A stretch of 64,000 nucleotides of DNA. Origin: Ctenosaura bakeri. Taxonomy: Eukaryota; Chordata; Lepidosauria; Squamata; Iguanidae. This document shows positions 24,589 through 35,903 of the stretch, in pieces. The notes under the pieces are model-generated. The model made no database searches. It was not told the DNA's origin and was given only the letters and a program-made list of their open reading frames with translations. Made by a program: the position numbers and the translations under genes. Positions within the stretch are counted from its first letter, which is position 1; each line of letters opens with the position of its first letter. The stretch spans positions 62,001-126,000 of the forward strand of contig CAOLHI010000078.1 in assembly GCA_948474755.1 (NCBI GenBank), read 5' to 3'.

Positions 24589-24777
24589 CTGGAAATAAGA
24601 ATTTGGTTAATTCACAGTATATTCCAATGTTTACTTCTTTCTTATTCAAAACAATATATTTTAAATTAAGCTGGTACACAACAGTACTGAAAACAATAGA
24701 AACATTTCACCAGCAAATCATACATTAAAAAAAATCTTAAGAAGAATTATATGTATGTGAACATTGAAACTCTGATG

Positions 24778-24794
24778 GAAAACAGCTTGTTTTG
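24778..24794. repeat. Target site duplication of L1 d, left
   Basis: GAAAACAGCTTGTTTTG, 16 of 17 bases equal to 27919-27935. Confidence 0.85.
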
Positions 24795-25137
24795 GGTTTT
24801 TTCTTTTTTTTTCTTTTTATTTAAAAACAATAAAACAAAACATTAACATTCATCCGAACTTATCAAAAATTATATCACTCAATTATATCTACATACATAC
24901 CTGATATACATTCTATTACTGTAATCACATTCTTCAATCATCCATGACTTCCCCCAAATAAGAAATATTAATAAATCCAAAGGACTAAGTCCAATGTGTC
25001 TATTACATTTTATATATTTTGCTCCTGTGTAGTTACCAGTCTTTAATTAAAAGTCAGTGTTAACCATCTTTGTATCTCCTCACAAGTTTCTGAAATATTT
25101 TATCACACATTCCCAATCTTTGGTAAATTTTTCAAAT

Positions 25138-25659
25138 TTATCTTCTCTTAACACATAAGTTAAACCTGTCCATTTGTAGTACATCAAAGAGCTTCATCTC
25201 CCATTCAGCTATAGAGGGGAGTGTTTTTTGTTTCCATTTTTGGGCTAACAAAATTCTGGCAGCTGCTGTCATATAAAATATTAACTTACCAGCCTTTTTT
25301 TCTAAATCATCACTCATTATTGTAAGCAAGTAGAGTTTGGGAGACATTTCAAAATGAAACCCTGAGATTTTTTCCATTTGAATATGGATCATATTCCAAA
25401 ACTTTTTTACCTTTTTACAGGACCACCGTTGATGAAATCCATTGATGGTACCAACCTCGAGGTCACATTTCCAACACTTGTTAGGGTATTTTACATCCAA
25501 TTTGAATAGCCATTCATGTGTTAAATACCACCTTAAATACATCTTGTAAACATTTTCTCTGATGTCTTGGCACGCTATGTATTTTAGCCTTTCATTCCTG
25601 ATATTCTCCCATTGATCTAGTGGAACCACACAAGATAGATTTTTTGCCCATTTTATCAT
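25138..25659 (-). pseudogene. L1 ORF2 C-terminal domain (copy d)
   Basis: 173 codons: MYLRWYLTHEWLFKLDVKYP, then NKCWKCDLEVGTINGFHQRW and SCKKVKKFW, the cysteine-rich block typical of the L1 ORF2 end (CWKC...H...C). It continues LYLLTIMSDDLEKKAGKLIF and ends before the 3' untranslated part. An upstream piece at 25911-25690 is in another frame. Confidence 0.75.
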
Positions 25660-26178
25660 ACAAGTTTTAACAGATTCTTCCTCTGTGTCTCATTTTAATA
25701 GAATCTTATAAATTAACGAGATGGTTTTCGGTTTTTCTGAGGTTAGAATTGTCTTCTGTTCTTCTTCTCTTAGTTGATAGCTATACACTTTTATATCTAT
25801 TTTCAATTTTTCTATAATTTGTCTATACAACAGCCAATGACATCTTGTTCCATTTTCATTTAACTCTTGTTGAGTTCTTATTACAGTTTGACCATCTTGT
25901 AACTCAACCAAATCTTCCTATTTTATCCATCTATCAAATAACACATTCCCTTTTTCATAATATGCCTTGTGGGGAGAGACCCAAGCAGGTGTTTTCTGGC
26001 AACTTCTTGAAAAATATTTCCTCCATATATTCATAAGGGATTTTCTTACATAGTGGTTATTAAATTCCTTATTAATCTTGGCTTTGTTGAACCATAAATA
26101 AAAGTGCCATCCTGACCGCAGCTCAGCACCTTCTATATTTAACAACTTTACCTTGTCAAGTTTAATCCAGTCTTTCAT

Positions 26179-27459
26179 TCAATTCATACAGCATGCATGG
26201 TAGTATAAAACTAAATTTCGCAGGCTCAATCCACCTCTTTCCTTTGAATCTTGTAAAAAAATTTGTTTCACTCTCGGTCTTTTCCCCATCCAGATGAATT
26301 TAGAAATCTCTCTTTGCCAAGTATATATCACTTTGTCATTATTTATGATAGGAACAGTTTGATACAAAAATAGTTGTTTAGGTAAAATGGACATTTTAAC
26401 TGTGGCAATTCTCCCCAGAAAAGATAAATTTAAGTTATTCCAATTTTTAAGGTTTTTTAAAATATTTTTCCATGTTATTTCATAGTTATTTTTAGATAAA
26501 TCTGAGGTTTTTTTAGTTATTTGAATTCCAAGGTAATTAACTTTTTTGACAGTGGTGTAACCAGAGAGATGTGATATTTGCATTTCTTTTTCCATAGAGA
26601 TATTTTTAGTCAGTATATTTCTTTTGTCTTTATTCACTCTCAGTCCCAAATATATTTCAAAAGTTTCTAGAGTAGCTTTTAATTCTTTAAAACTCTGAAC
26701 AACTCTTCTAATGTCACCATCAAATCATCTGTAAAGGCTTTGCTTTTGTATTCATGGCCTTTAAATTTCATCCCCCTTATCTTCAGGTTACTTCGCACAT
26801 TTTCAATCAGAACTTCTATCTAAAAATAAAAGCGGAGATAATGGGCATCCCTGACGCATGCCTCTCTGGATGAACAATTTCTCTGTTTTTTCTCCATTAA
26901 TGATAATTTGTGCAGTTTGATTTGTATATATAGTTTTGACCTATTTCAAATAATACTCTCCTATGTTCATTTTTTCACAAATGTTTATCAAAAATTCCAA
27001 TTAACAGTATCAAAGGCCTTTTCAATATCTCAAAAAACTGCAGCCAATTTCTTTTGAGGGTGTTTCTCACATAATTCGATTATATTTATGATGTTTCTAA
27101 TATTATCTCTAATTTGCCTTCCTGGAATGAAGTCCGCTTGGTCCTCCGAAATTACATCTTGTAACATCCTTTTTAGTCTATTTGCTACTATTGAAGCAAA
27201 AAGCTTATAATCCGTGTTTAACAGTGAAATTGGCCTATAATTTTTGACATTCAATGACATTCCCCTCCTTATGTAGCAATGTAATATCTGCTTCTTTCCA
27301 TGACTTAGGAATATCCCCTTCCAATGCTTTATTCATAATCCCTTGCAACACTGGTGATAGTAGTTGTTGGAATATTTTATAATGAGAAGCTGGAAATCTG
27401 TCCGGGTCTGGTGACTTTCCACTCTTTGCATTGTGAACAGCTTCCATTACTTCAACCAT
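26179..27459 (-). pseudogene. L1 reverse transcriptase (copy d)
   Basis: Pieces on the minus strand cover most of the reverse transcriptase: NAKSGKSPDPDRFPASHYKI at the start, SLNVKNYRPISLLNTDYKLF, EDQADFIPGRQIRDNIRNII, then AFTDDLMVTL with the catalytic pair at 26724-26735 (threonine where most L1s have alanine), then GLRVNKDKRNIL and LGIQITKKTSDLSKNNYEIT at 26649-26179. Frameshifts occur near 27250 and between 27030 and 26650. Confidence 0.78.
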
Positions 27460-27918
27460 CGTTATTGGTTTGTTCAGGGCCTCTTTCTGTGTGTCACTTA
27501 AAATCTTGATATTTTGTTGGGATAGATAATTATTTAACTTTTCTTCATTAACTTGTTGATCTTTGTAAAGTACTACATAATAATTTTAAAAAAGTTTCCT
27601 TTATCTTAGAAAGATCTGTATAGATTTTTCCCTCATGTTTAATTTTAGTAATCAGGGTTTTCTCTCTCTTTTGTTTTAACCATGTGGCTAACCACTTGCC
27701 AGCTTTGTTAGCCCACTGAAAGAATCTTTGTCCGGTAAAAAGAAGCTTATTGTTAAGTTCTGTGTTGATCTGTGTTTCTAATTGTTTCTGTAGTAATTTT
27801 ATTTCTTGCTGTAAAGACTTATCAGTTGGATTTTCATTCAACAACCTTTCTTTGTTTCTTTGTTTATTTTCTGTAAATTCTCTTTCTTTTTCCTATTGAT
27901 TTCGGCATTTTGTTGGAT

Positions 27919-27935
27919 GAAAACAGCTGGTTTTG
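27919..27935. repeat. Target site duplication of L1 d, right
   Basis: GAAAACAGCTGGTTTTG, 16 of 17 bases equal to 24778-24794. Confidence 0.85.
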
Positions 27936-28599
27936 TTTTGGAAGGGTGACAAATTACCATCTTCCCTCGTATATTGATCTGAGACCAGAACTGCAATGAT
28001 GCGATTAATTAGAATAAAATCTACTCCTTACCTACAAAGAATACTGTAAGTGCAGGAAACATCAAGAAACAGCAACCCTCCATTCCCATTATTTTACAGA
28101 TACGAACTTGCAGCATCTTCCCCCCTTCCCTCGGAATTTTTAGTTCCCATTTTCCCACCTGTTCTTCCAGTGTCTGAAGCTTAAATAGCATTACTTACAC
28201 AGGTCAGTGAAACAGAGGTTCACCTAGAAAAAGTAATGTCCCAAGGCTACAAGCATATAAAACCAATCTATATTGGCAGTTTAATTCAATCCAATACACA
28301 AGGGCAAACTTTAAACTCTCAGAGTGAGTTTCATACACATAATTCAACTGAAATTTATCAGATCTGCTGATTGTTTTTATGCAGATTATGTTTTAAAGAT
28401 AGAGCATTCCTATGTAAAATCATTTCAGAAAGCATTCTGCTGAACTATTACTTACATAGAAAGTACACAATCATAAAACACATTACCAATCAAAAATAAT
28501 TCCAACCAAATAGTGTTAGTGTTTTGACAAAAATCTAGCTTAAAAACAACGGCTTACATCCAACTGTTAGTGCCATCAAAGTAAAACCACTAATAAGTA
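27936..28599. other. Intron, nothing recognised
   Basis: AT-rich intron between exons D and E. A short acceptor/donor-like pair around 28020-28080 on the minus strand encloses no conserved peptide. Confidence 0.5.
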
Positions 28600-29185
28600 G
28601 GAATTTATTAAATTGATACTTATGTTGTTAATTGCTGTCAAGATAACCTAGACTCATGGCAATCCTACTAATGAGAGAGCTCTAAGTCACTCAATCACCA
28701 ATCACCCTGCTCAGTCTTGCAGATTCAAGGACATGATTGAGTTTATCTATCCATAATGCAGTCTTCCCCTTCTCTTACTACCTTCTACTTTATCAAGCAT
28801 TACTGTCTTTTCTAGTGATTCATGTCTCCTCATGAGATGGCGAAAGTACAACTGCCTCAATTTAGTCATCTTGGCTTCTAGGGAGAGTTCAGGCTTGATT
28901 TGTTCTTGGACCCATTCATTTGTCTTTTCAGCAAAGGTATCTGTAAAACTCTTCTCCAGCGCATTTTGAATGAGCTGATTTTTTTCCTATCAGCTTTCCT
29001 CACAGTCCAGTTTTCACAACCATACAAAGAAATTAAAAATATGATGGCATGGACAATCTTAACTTTAGTATTCCATGATATATTCTTTACACTTCAGATC
29101 TTATCTAGTTTCTTCATAGCTGCTCTTCCAAGTCCTGTCTTCCAATTTCTTGAATTCAGTCTTCATTCAGACTAATGACCGAGCC
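28600..29185 (-). mobile_element. LINE (RTE/L2-like) 3' fragment
   Basis: The minus strand at about 29035-28940 reads LYGCENWTVRKADRKKISSF then KMRWRRVLQIP, the conserved YGCExWT block near the end of RTE/L2-type reverse transcriptases. The 3' end (GTCAAGATAACCTAGACTCA then TGGCAATCC, reading plus strand at 28637) resembles the BovB/RTE-like tail common in squamates. Only the C-terminal part and tail remain. Confidence 0.65.
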
Positions 29186-29189
29186 AAAG

Positions 29190-30175
29190 TATGCAAAATC
29201 AAAATTTTATGGAGGACCTTATCAAATGTTTTGCAGAAATCCAGATAAATGACATCCACAGGATTCCCATTATCTACCTAACTAGTGACTTCGTTAAAAA
29301 AAAGAGACAGGCAGACAGAAAAATTAGTCTGGCAGCATTTGTTCTTGATAACTCCATACTGGTTCCTTTTGATCAATGCATTGTCATCAAGATACTTTCA
29401 GACAGACTCCTGTATAATCCATACTAATATTTTTCTTCCTGTTACTGAAGTCTAACTGACTAGTCTGTAGTTTCCTGAGTCTTCCTTTTTTTTTGCCTTC
29501 TTCAATCCTTTCACACCTTATCTGCTCTTCAAGGATTTCTCAAAAATTACGGAAAGTTGTTCAGAGAGTAAATCAGTAAGTTCCTTCAGTATTTTGGGAT
29601 GCAGTTCATCTGGTCCTGCAGATCTGAACTCATTTAAGTTAGCTAGATGATTCCTTGCCAAGCTTGGAGTACACATTTGTACTCTTCCTTGATTTATCCT
29701 TCGTTCTGTTCTATATACATGCCCTTTTTTTCCTTCTACTTCCTCCTTGAGATCACTGTGCAGCCATATTTGCTTCTTCAAATGTTGCCCACTTTTTTTC
29801 CATAGAATTGTTTGCAATTGTTTTTTCAACTCCTTATTCCAGAACTCCCACACTTGCTGGATCTCTTTTCCTTTAACATGTCAAGCCATGAGATTCCACC
29901 CAATAATACTATAAAGTTGTTAAAGACAGCTTTCCAGAAATCTAAAGTCTGTGTTTACTACACTCGACTTTGCCCTGTCCCACAATTGCAAATTCTGGTA
30001 TTATGTGATGCTCCTGAAGTACTGATTTTGATTCCAGTGACCAACTCCTCCCTTTTGGTTAGGATCAAGTCCAGAGTAGTCAATCCTCTTGTTCCTTCCT
30101 CTACCTTTTGAAATAACACCCAGAACACAATCAATCTCATGAGGAAACCAGTAATGTTCATCTAATCATACTGGT
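29190..30175 (-). mobile_element. CR1 LINE fragment, endonuclease end to reverse transcriptase
   Basis: Minus strand. 30161-29958 gives [20 protein letters not shown], the end of a CR1 endonuclease. 29853-29518 gives FRSAGPDELHPKILKELTDL then LSEQLSVIFEKSLKS, the start of a CR1 reverse transcriptase. The segment at 29205-29280 (CTTATCAAATGTTTTGCAGA and following) is a typical CR1 coding stretch in antisense. Truncated on both sides and frameshifted. Confidence 0.75.
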
Positions 30176-30441
30176 GGTACGTTTATTCCACCCTTGGCTG
30201 ACTATGACTTAGACTGTTTTTATAACTTTGTAACTACTCTTAAGTAAAACCTGAAGGACCCTTGAAAGAAGGTGCATTCATGTACAAGATACACCTTTCC
30301 TACAACCATTTATCGTTTTAAGGTAGTTTTTCCGTTTAAACCTTGAAATTTTACTTCAAGCATTGTCAACATTAATTAGCTTTAAAAGCAAATTATCTGA
30401 TTTCATATTGCATACAAGTTTTTTCATTCTGTCTGACCTAC

Positions 30442-30499
30442 CTCACCATGGTTGAAAAAGAAACATGCCACTGTAAGCAGACCTCCATATCTGGTCCCA
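30442..30499 (-). CDS. DPY19L1: DPY19L1-like coding exon D (58-base exon)
   Basis: 58 bases: one base completing a serine codon, then 19 codons reading GTRYGGLLTVACFFFNHGE. Flanks are a pyrimidine-rich TTACAG acceptor and a GAG|GTAGG donor. The FFFNHGE motif is strongly conserved in the DPY19 family. Too short to appear as an open reading frame of any size; found by its position between exons C and E. Confidence 0.9.
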
Positions 30500-31192
30500 C
30501 TGTAAGGAGAAAGAGACAGAGAAAGAGACAAAAAGATTGGTAATTGAACTTATAATCTTTAGACATAGCAGTTGTTTTAATTCACTTTATGAAGGGCAAC
30601 AGAAGTTTACACAAACCACCTCTATCTCACAGAGGGAAAAGTAGAATTTTTAAATAAAACTTTTCTCATTGTGTTTTGGGGGAGATTGCTAGGATGTTAG
30701 CTTCCCGTATATGCACACATCTCTACAGGGGGCATTCTTCTATGGTCAGACTAAACTGGGAACTCTTGAAGTTATTTAGATTCACAAGTATTGTCCTGGA
30801 TACTAAATCCATTTTTTTTTGAATTTTAAAAACATTTATTAGGACTTTCTCTTTATGTAACATAAGCTTGTAATAACATATAAGGAGGTCTACACAAAGG
30901 AATTATTAGGTATTCTTTGAAAGGCTACACTTTCCTATTTCATCCAATTTAAGTATATATAAAAAAGTCAAGCCAGTTTTCACCATGAAGATTGCACTAA
31001 CAACCAAGTAAGTGAAAAGTAATTTGTAAGAAGTTGGTCTTTTTCTAAAGATTCAGTCAGACATCTCTTCATCCAAATGTAGTATCAATTTATTAATATT
31101 GAATCCATTTTAATGCAGTATCCAAGATAAAGGTGATATTATATTCAGACAGCCACAACAATGGTTCCTATTTAAACAGATGTTTGGCTTTT
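30500..31192. other. Intron between exons C and D, no repeat recognised
   Basis: AT-rich sequence, 5' of exon D. No coding or repeat motif recognised. Confidence 0.5.
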
Positions 31193-31672
31193 AACATGGG
31201 ATGGGCAAAGCATGGCCTGTAAGCCACATGAGAACTCAAGAGTTATTTTTGTGGGCCCCAGGGCTCAAACTTTTGCCCCAAAATGCCCTGCAGGGATGTG
31301 GAAGTCATTTCCATCATGCTTCCCCTCCCAGTAATATTCTTCCCCACAAATGCCTTCTAGGGGGTGTGGACAGCATTTTTATTACATGGGGCAGTGGCCC
31401 AATTTAGGCTAAAGACAGGCCTTTTTTAAACAAGAAATGAAAATCAAGTTACTTCCACTCATTTCCTATTGTTTAAAAATAGCCTCTCTTCAGCCTAAAA
31501 TGGTGAGCTAGGTCTAAAAACATGGTGAAAATGACCCCCATTGCCTTTAGTAGCATGGAGGGGCAAATAAGTTTTTGATTTTTTGTGGGAGGGAACAGTG
31601 CAGAGCTACAGCCCTCTATGGCCTCCAGGGGGCCTAATGTGGCTTCCTAACTTCCCAGTTACCCACCCCTGC
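31193..31672. mobile_element. Probable hAT-type non-autonomous DNA transposon
   Basis: About 480 bases with imperfect inverted ends: CATGGGATGGGCAAAGCATG at the left and CCCAGTTACCCACCCCTG at the right (reverse complement CAGGGGTGGGTAACTGGG). The CAGGGGTGGGNAAC end is characteristic of hAT elements. GC-rich purine stretches inside (CAGGGATGTGGAAGTCATTT) are partly repeated. No clear 8-base duplication could be fixed. Confidence 0.5.
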
Positions 31673-32701
31673 GTTAACTGGTCTTGCTACAAGGATGTTT
31701 TATTACTGTGCTGTTTTTGAGAGGGTTTTTTTGCAAATATGTACTATGTATTTTATGTGTTTTTAATTGGTTTAAATTAATGTTTTAAAAGAAATGATTT
31801 CACCGGATTTATTTATCACTCTAGTACCAGATATTATTTTAGCTATTCTGTTTTAACTTATATTCAAAGCCATTTTGGGTCCCATTTTGGGAGAAAGATG
31901 GCATATAAATCAAATAAATAAATACATAAAGTCCACATGTCAGGTAAGCAATAACATGAAAGCAAGATTATGATGAAGTTCATATATCTTTAAAGATACA
32001 ATTAGGTAAAGTACAGGAGAGAAGTTCCTTCACTATGAGGTAAACTCAAAATCTACGTATATCACAATTTCTCTACTGATCATAGAAATGGATGATGTTA
32101 TTCCCCTAATCGTGTAAAACAATTTTTGTGCTAAAGAGAAACTTTACACCATGCAAAAGCATCTCTACACAATGACTCAACCACTTCAAGCATCATCTAA
32201 GTTGGGGCTTATAATGGAGTAGGCAAGTTCCTGGGTTCTGAATGCCGTATTTTTGCCTCATAACCCGACAGGGGTCACACAAACTTCCAAGTGCTTCTGG
32301 AAAGCTTTGCCCAGAACTAGTTTATGATGATGGGAATGATCCTCTCAGGGTTGTATATTCCTCCCCTAGTACTGTTTTCTTCAGGACAGCTGAAAATTAA
32401 AAGCTTTTGTTTCTGCTTTGATTAACCACAGTTTGTGGTATGGGCCAAACTTGACAAACTGTGGACAATCTTAGGTCTGGTTTGTTTTAAATAAACTAAC
32501 CTTCAAATATGATGTATGAAACTGTCTTGATTTAAAAAACTTCAGTTAATTTAACTACACCACAGTACTGGAGACAGTGTTAAACTTTAGTTAGTTAAAA
32601 GAAGTAAAAGTTTCTAATGTCTCCTTGTGGCTGCAGTGAAAGAGAGAGAAAGAGAGAGTGTCAGCTTGAGACTTACTGCAACCCATTCTTGTCATGATAA
32701 A
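31673..32701. other. Intron with LINE/SINE tail relic
   Basis: At about 31710-31925 lies TTTTAATTGGTTTAAATTAA ... GGGAGAAAGATGGCATATAA then ATCAAATAAATAAATA, the 3' tail shared by several squamate LINEs and SINEs. A similar tail is at 41150-41240. The rest (31930-32701) has no recognisable element; a (GA)n-like run lies at 32641-32658. Confidence 0.5.
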
Positions 32702-32751
32702 GAACAGGTTGCTTACCTGTAACTGTGGTTCTTCGAGTGGTCATCTGTGCC

Positions 32752-32885
32752 CTCACACATTGGGATCTTCGTGCATGTGTGGTAGCGTTTGGAAGATTCT
32801 AGAGCTAAGCAGCGTGGCGGGAACCCCTCCCCCCTGCTCGTACTGAGCATGCTCAGCCCGCCAAGCCAACGGTCTCCTCAGTTCT
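32752..32885. repeat. DIRS D inverted terminal repeat, left
   Basis: 134 bases, reverse complement of 38699-38832 with few differences. It contains ACTGAGCATGCTCAG, itself palindromic. Confidence 0.88.
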
Positions 32886-32941
32886 AGAGTCCGCTGGAGC
32901 AGGACCTGAAGAGGGGATGGCTGGGCGGGTGTGTGCAAGGG

Positions 32942-33022
32942 CAGATGACCACTCGAAGAACCACAGTTACAGGTAAGCAACCTGTTCTTCTTCTTTGTGG
33001 TCAATGTGCCTCACACATTGGG
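32942..33022. repeat. DIRS D internal complementary region (circle junction)
   Basis: 32942-32988 is the exact-type reverse complement of 32702-32748, and 32983-33022 is the reverse complement of the right end. Together they are the complement of right end joined to left end. In the DIRS model this region templates the missing ends while the element is rebuilt as a circle. Confidence 0.88.
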
Positions 33023-33052
33023 AGATTGTGTAGCTTACCAGTGGACGGTGGA

Positions 33053-34250
33053 TCAGGTCCTAGAGTACAGAAGACAGTACCGCCTGGCCAAAGCGGGCAT
33101 CTTGTCGAGCCCGATAATGGCGCGCAAAGGGCAAAGGTCGTGACCAGGTAGCCACACGGCACAGCTCCTGCAGGTCCACCCCTCGAAGGAGAGCTGCTGA
33201 AGAGCCCACGGCTCTAGTGGAGTGGACACGGAGCAAAGCTGGCGAAGGCTGCTTAGCCAGTTCGTATGCCAGCAGAATGGTTTGAGCCACACATTTGGAG
33301 AATCTTTGGGTGGATACCTTGTGGCCCTTCTGATGACCACCATAGCAGATGAACAGGTGAGGAATCTGGCGAAAGGACCAAGTCCGATGAGCGTAGAAGG
33401 CCAGAGCCTGACGTGCATTGAGAGAGTGGAGAGATCGCTCCAGAGGCGTAGTCGGGTCAGGATAGAAAGTAGGAAGGATGACGTCCTGGTTAAGATGGAA
33501 ATTGGAGACAACCTTGGGTAGGAAGGAGATGTCTGGTTGAAGGACCACTTTGTCCCAATAAAAGACCAAGAAGGGCTCATCGGACCATAACACTGTCAAC
33601 TCGCTCGCTCGCCTGGCCAAGGTGACAGCCACGAGGAAGGCGGTCTTCATGGTCAAGAGCCTGTCATCAGAAGTAGCCAAAGGCTCAAAAGGCGGCCGCG
33701 TCAGCTCGGATAGCACCAAGGACGGCGACCAGGGTGGTAGCAGTGGTGACACCGGTGGGTAAAAATGTTGCAGTCCTTTCAGGAACTGTTTTTGGTAGCG
33801 TCCTTGAAGAGCGCTGCTGAAAGGGAACCACGTGGCTGGTAGGCAATGATAGCTGCGAAGTAGACTTTCAGAGATGGAAAAGCTAGTCCTTGTTCCTAGA
33901 GGTGAAGGAAGTGCAACACGGCAGAGAGGGTGACTGGTGATGCCGATTCACGATGTCCATCTGCAAAGGCAGCAAACCCCTGCCACTTGTAACGGTAAGA
34001 CCGACAGGTAGACTCCTTCTTGGCTGCGGTGAGGACATCCCGTATGGCTAGAACATCTAAGGGATTATCCTCTGCATGCGGAGAGAAAGGAGTGGTAGGT
34101 CTGGGTGCAGCACGAGACCGTCCGAATGAGAAAGGAGGTCCAGTACGGTCAGAAACCTGAGAAGTCGGCCTCAAGCAGCCTCGAAGAGGGGCCCGAACCA
34201 GTGCTGCCTTAGCCAGTATGGAGCTATGAGGATGGCGCTGGCACAATCCA
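33053..34250 (-). pseudogene. DIRS tyrosine recombinase (copy D), catalytic residues kept
   Basis: The N-terminal SAM-like domain is at about 34150-33896 (STCRSYRYKWQGFAAFADGH); its end carries a stop (TAG) where glutamine fits. A one-base shift occurs near 33785. The catalytic domain is one open frame of 230 codons, 33752-33060: AFLVAVTLARRASELTV (first Arg), VVLQPDISFLPKVVSNFHLN, VHSTRAVGSSAALLRGVDLQ (HxxR) and ATWSRPLPFARHYRARQD (catalytic Tyr in HYR). All known catalytic positions of the family are present. In DIRS elements the enzyme inserts the circular DNA copy without duplicating the target. Confidence 0.87.
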
Positions 34251-34870
34251 CAAGGATCTTGGCAACCACTCGACCCAGGAGAGGGAATGGCGGAAACGTG
34301 TACAGGAGACCGTCGTCCCACTGAAACTGAAAAGCATCACCGAGAGAGCCCCGACCCAGGCCAGCGCTCAAGCAGTATCGGGAACACTTCTTGTTCCTGT
34401 TGGTGGCGAGGAGGTCGATGGATGGTTTGCCCAACTGGGCTACTATCGCCTGAAACGCAGTGTCGGAGAGGGACCACTCGTGGTAGCATGAGGTGTCCCT
34501 GCTGAGGGTATCCGCTGTGGTGTTCTCCTGGCCCGCCAGGTGAACAGCGACAGGGTGAACTCGGAACGGCACGCACCAGTCCTAAAGATGAAGGGCTATG
34601 TTGAGGAGGGTGGTAGATCATGTACCTCCTTGCCTGTTCACATAGCAGACGGCCGTTGTGTTGTCCGAGAGGATCTGCACTGTGCGGCCAGCGACCAGGT
34701 TGCGGAACGCTCGTAGCAACTTCAGGATGGCAAGAAGTTCCAGGGCACTGATGTGCGGGTGGGTCTCTGGGCTGTCCCAGTGCCCCTGTACCCTGAGGTC
34801 ACCGCAATGCGCTCCCCATCAGTAGAGGGAGGCGTCCGTTGTTACCGTGACCCGAGGGCACGGATCTAGA
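34171..34870 (-). pseudogene. DIRS RNase H and C-terminal domain (copy D)
   Basis: Begins PRVTVTTDASLY, then a stop; continues HISALELLAILKLLRAFRNL and VQILSDNTTAVCYVNRQGGT, then a second stop at about 34618. The open frame 34572-34171 continues AVHLAGQENTTADTLSRD, the end of RNase H, then SIDLLATNRNKKCSRYCLS and LLYTFPPFPLLGRVVAKILV, the conserved tail that follows RNase H in DIRS polyproteins. RNase H acidic residues (D in TTDAS, E in ALELL, D in SDNTT) are all present. Confidence 0.82.
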
Positions 34871-34879
34871 AAAGGCATT

Positions 34880-35903
34880 CCGGAGAGGAGGTGCCAGAAG
34901 GAGAGCCACCAGAGAAGGGAGTTGCGCACCTGGTGAGGGATCCCCAGAAGGAGGCCCTGGCCATCCAGGAGAGGATTGAAGACCCTGATGAACCAGTGCT
35001 GGAGCAGACGGGCACGGAGACGAGAGAGGTAGGTGACCGACGTCGTTGCCTCCATGTAGCCGAGAAGTTGCTGGATCCCCCTCGCCGAGATCACGGGGGT
35101 GTGGAGAACAGCGGTAGCAGCTCGGTGGAGAGTGCAGGCCCGCTTCATAGGGAGATAGGCCTTGGCAGAGACTGAGTCCAGGGTTGCTCCAATGAAGTCT
35201 AGGACCCTGGCTGGTTCGAGGTGCGACTTCTTCGGGTTCACCCTGAGGCCAAGGTGAGACAGAAGAGACAGCGTGAGATGAATGTCCTCGTACAGCTTCT
35301 GCCTGCAGGACGCCACCAGCAGCCAGTCGTCAAGGTAAGGGTATACCATAACGCCCTTTGTGCGGAGGTACGATATCACCGGGGCCATGCATTGGTAAAG
35401 ACCCTGATCACGGTGGACAGGCTGAATGGTAGCACCTTGTACTGGTAACAGGTGCCGTCGACCGCGAATCATGGGTACCTCCTGTGTTGGAGTCAAATTG
35501 CGATATGGAAGTAGGCGTCTCGTAGGTCGATAGAGGTGAACCAGTCCCAACGTCGCAGGAAGGGCAGGGTGGAAGAGAGGGTGACCATCTTGAACTTCTT
35601 GGGAAGGATGTACGAGTTGACCCCCCTGAGATCCAGAATTGGTCGCAAGGTCCCGTCTGATTTCGGTACCTTGAAGTACCGGGAGAACAAGCCAGTGGTA
35701 CTGGCCAAGGATGGGAGCTGTTCTATGGCCCCTTTGTGTAGCAGGGATGGAATCTCCTCCAGAAGAGCCAAGTTGGCCAGGATGGAATAATAAATGCCTC
35801 GAGGTGGTACATTTTGAAATTCGACGGCATAACCAAGACGGACGATGGAGAGAACCCAAGAGTCCGTAATGATGTGATGCCATTTGGAGAGATGCCTGGC
35901 CAA
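34880..35903 (-). pseudogene. DIRS reverse transcriptase with YLDD box (copy D)
   Basis: 35903-35493 gives the fingers and first palm motif: LFSRYFKVPKSDGTLRPILD then FTSIDLRDAYFHIAI. Two stops follow in the same frame near 35490 and 35465; then CYQYKVLPFSLSTVIRVFT. A one-base shift near 35395 leads into the frame ending at 34819, which gives APVISYLRTKGVMVYPYLDD then WLLVAS (catalytic aspartates kept) and the thumb FIGATLDSVSAKAYLPMKRA. The N-terminal part of the long open frame 35883-34819 is out of frame with the protein and should not be read as coding. With its stops and shift the enzyme is dead. Confidence 0.85.

Larger units (their letters stand above)
24795..27918 (-). mobile_element. 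L1 LINE remnant d with 17-base target duplication
   Basis: Minus-strand L1, 5' truncated just before the reverse transcriptase. The 3' tail is T-rich at 24796-24820. Readable parts: linker before the reverse transcriptase (27844-27548), KSGKSPDPDRFPASHYKIF (27459-27235), YRPISLLNTDYKLFASIVAN (27260-27030), catalytic box FTDD at 26724-26735, and the end of ORF2 (25659-25138). Flanks are GAAAACAGCTTGTTTTG at 24778-24794 and GAAAACAGCTGGTTTTG at 27919-27935, a target duplication with one mismatch. Several frameshifts and stops make it inactive. Confidence 0.88.

Noticed and set aside
28020..28085. Possible small exon on the minus strand
   Set aside because: Acceptor- and donor-like words are present, but the DPY19 protein is already continuous from exon D to exon E and the peptide between them has no match.
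32702..33022. CRISPR-like or LTR repeat structure
   Set aside because: The repeats are inverted, there are only a few, and they are fully explained as DIRS ends and internal complementary region.
34819..35883. 354-codon open frame on the minus strand as one protein
   Set aside because: Only its second half (after about 35395) is in the reverse transcriptase frame; the first half is an out-of-frame shadow of the true frame at 35903-35493.
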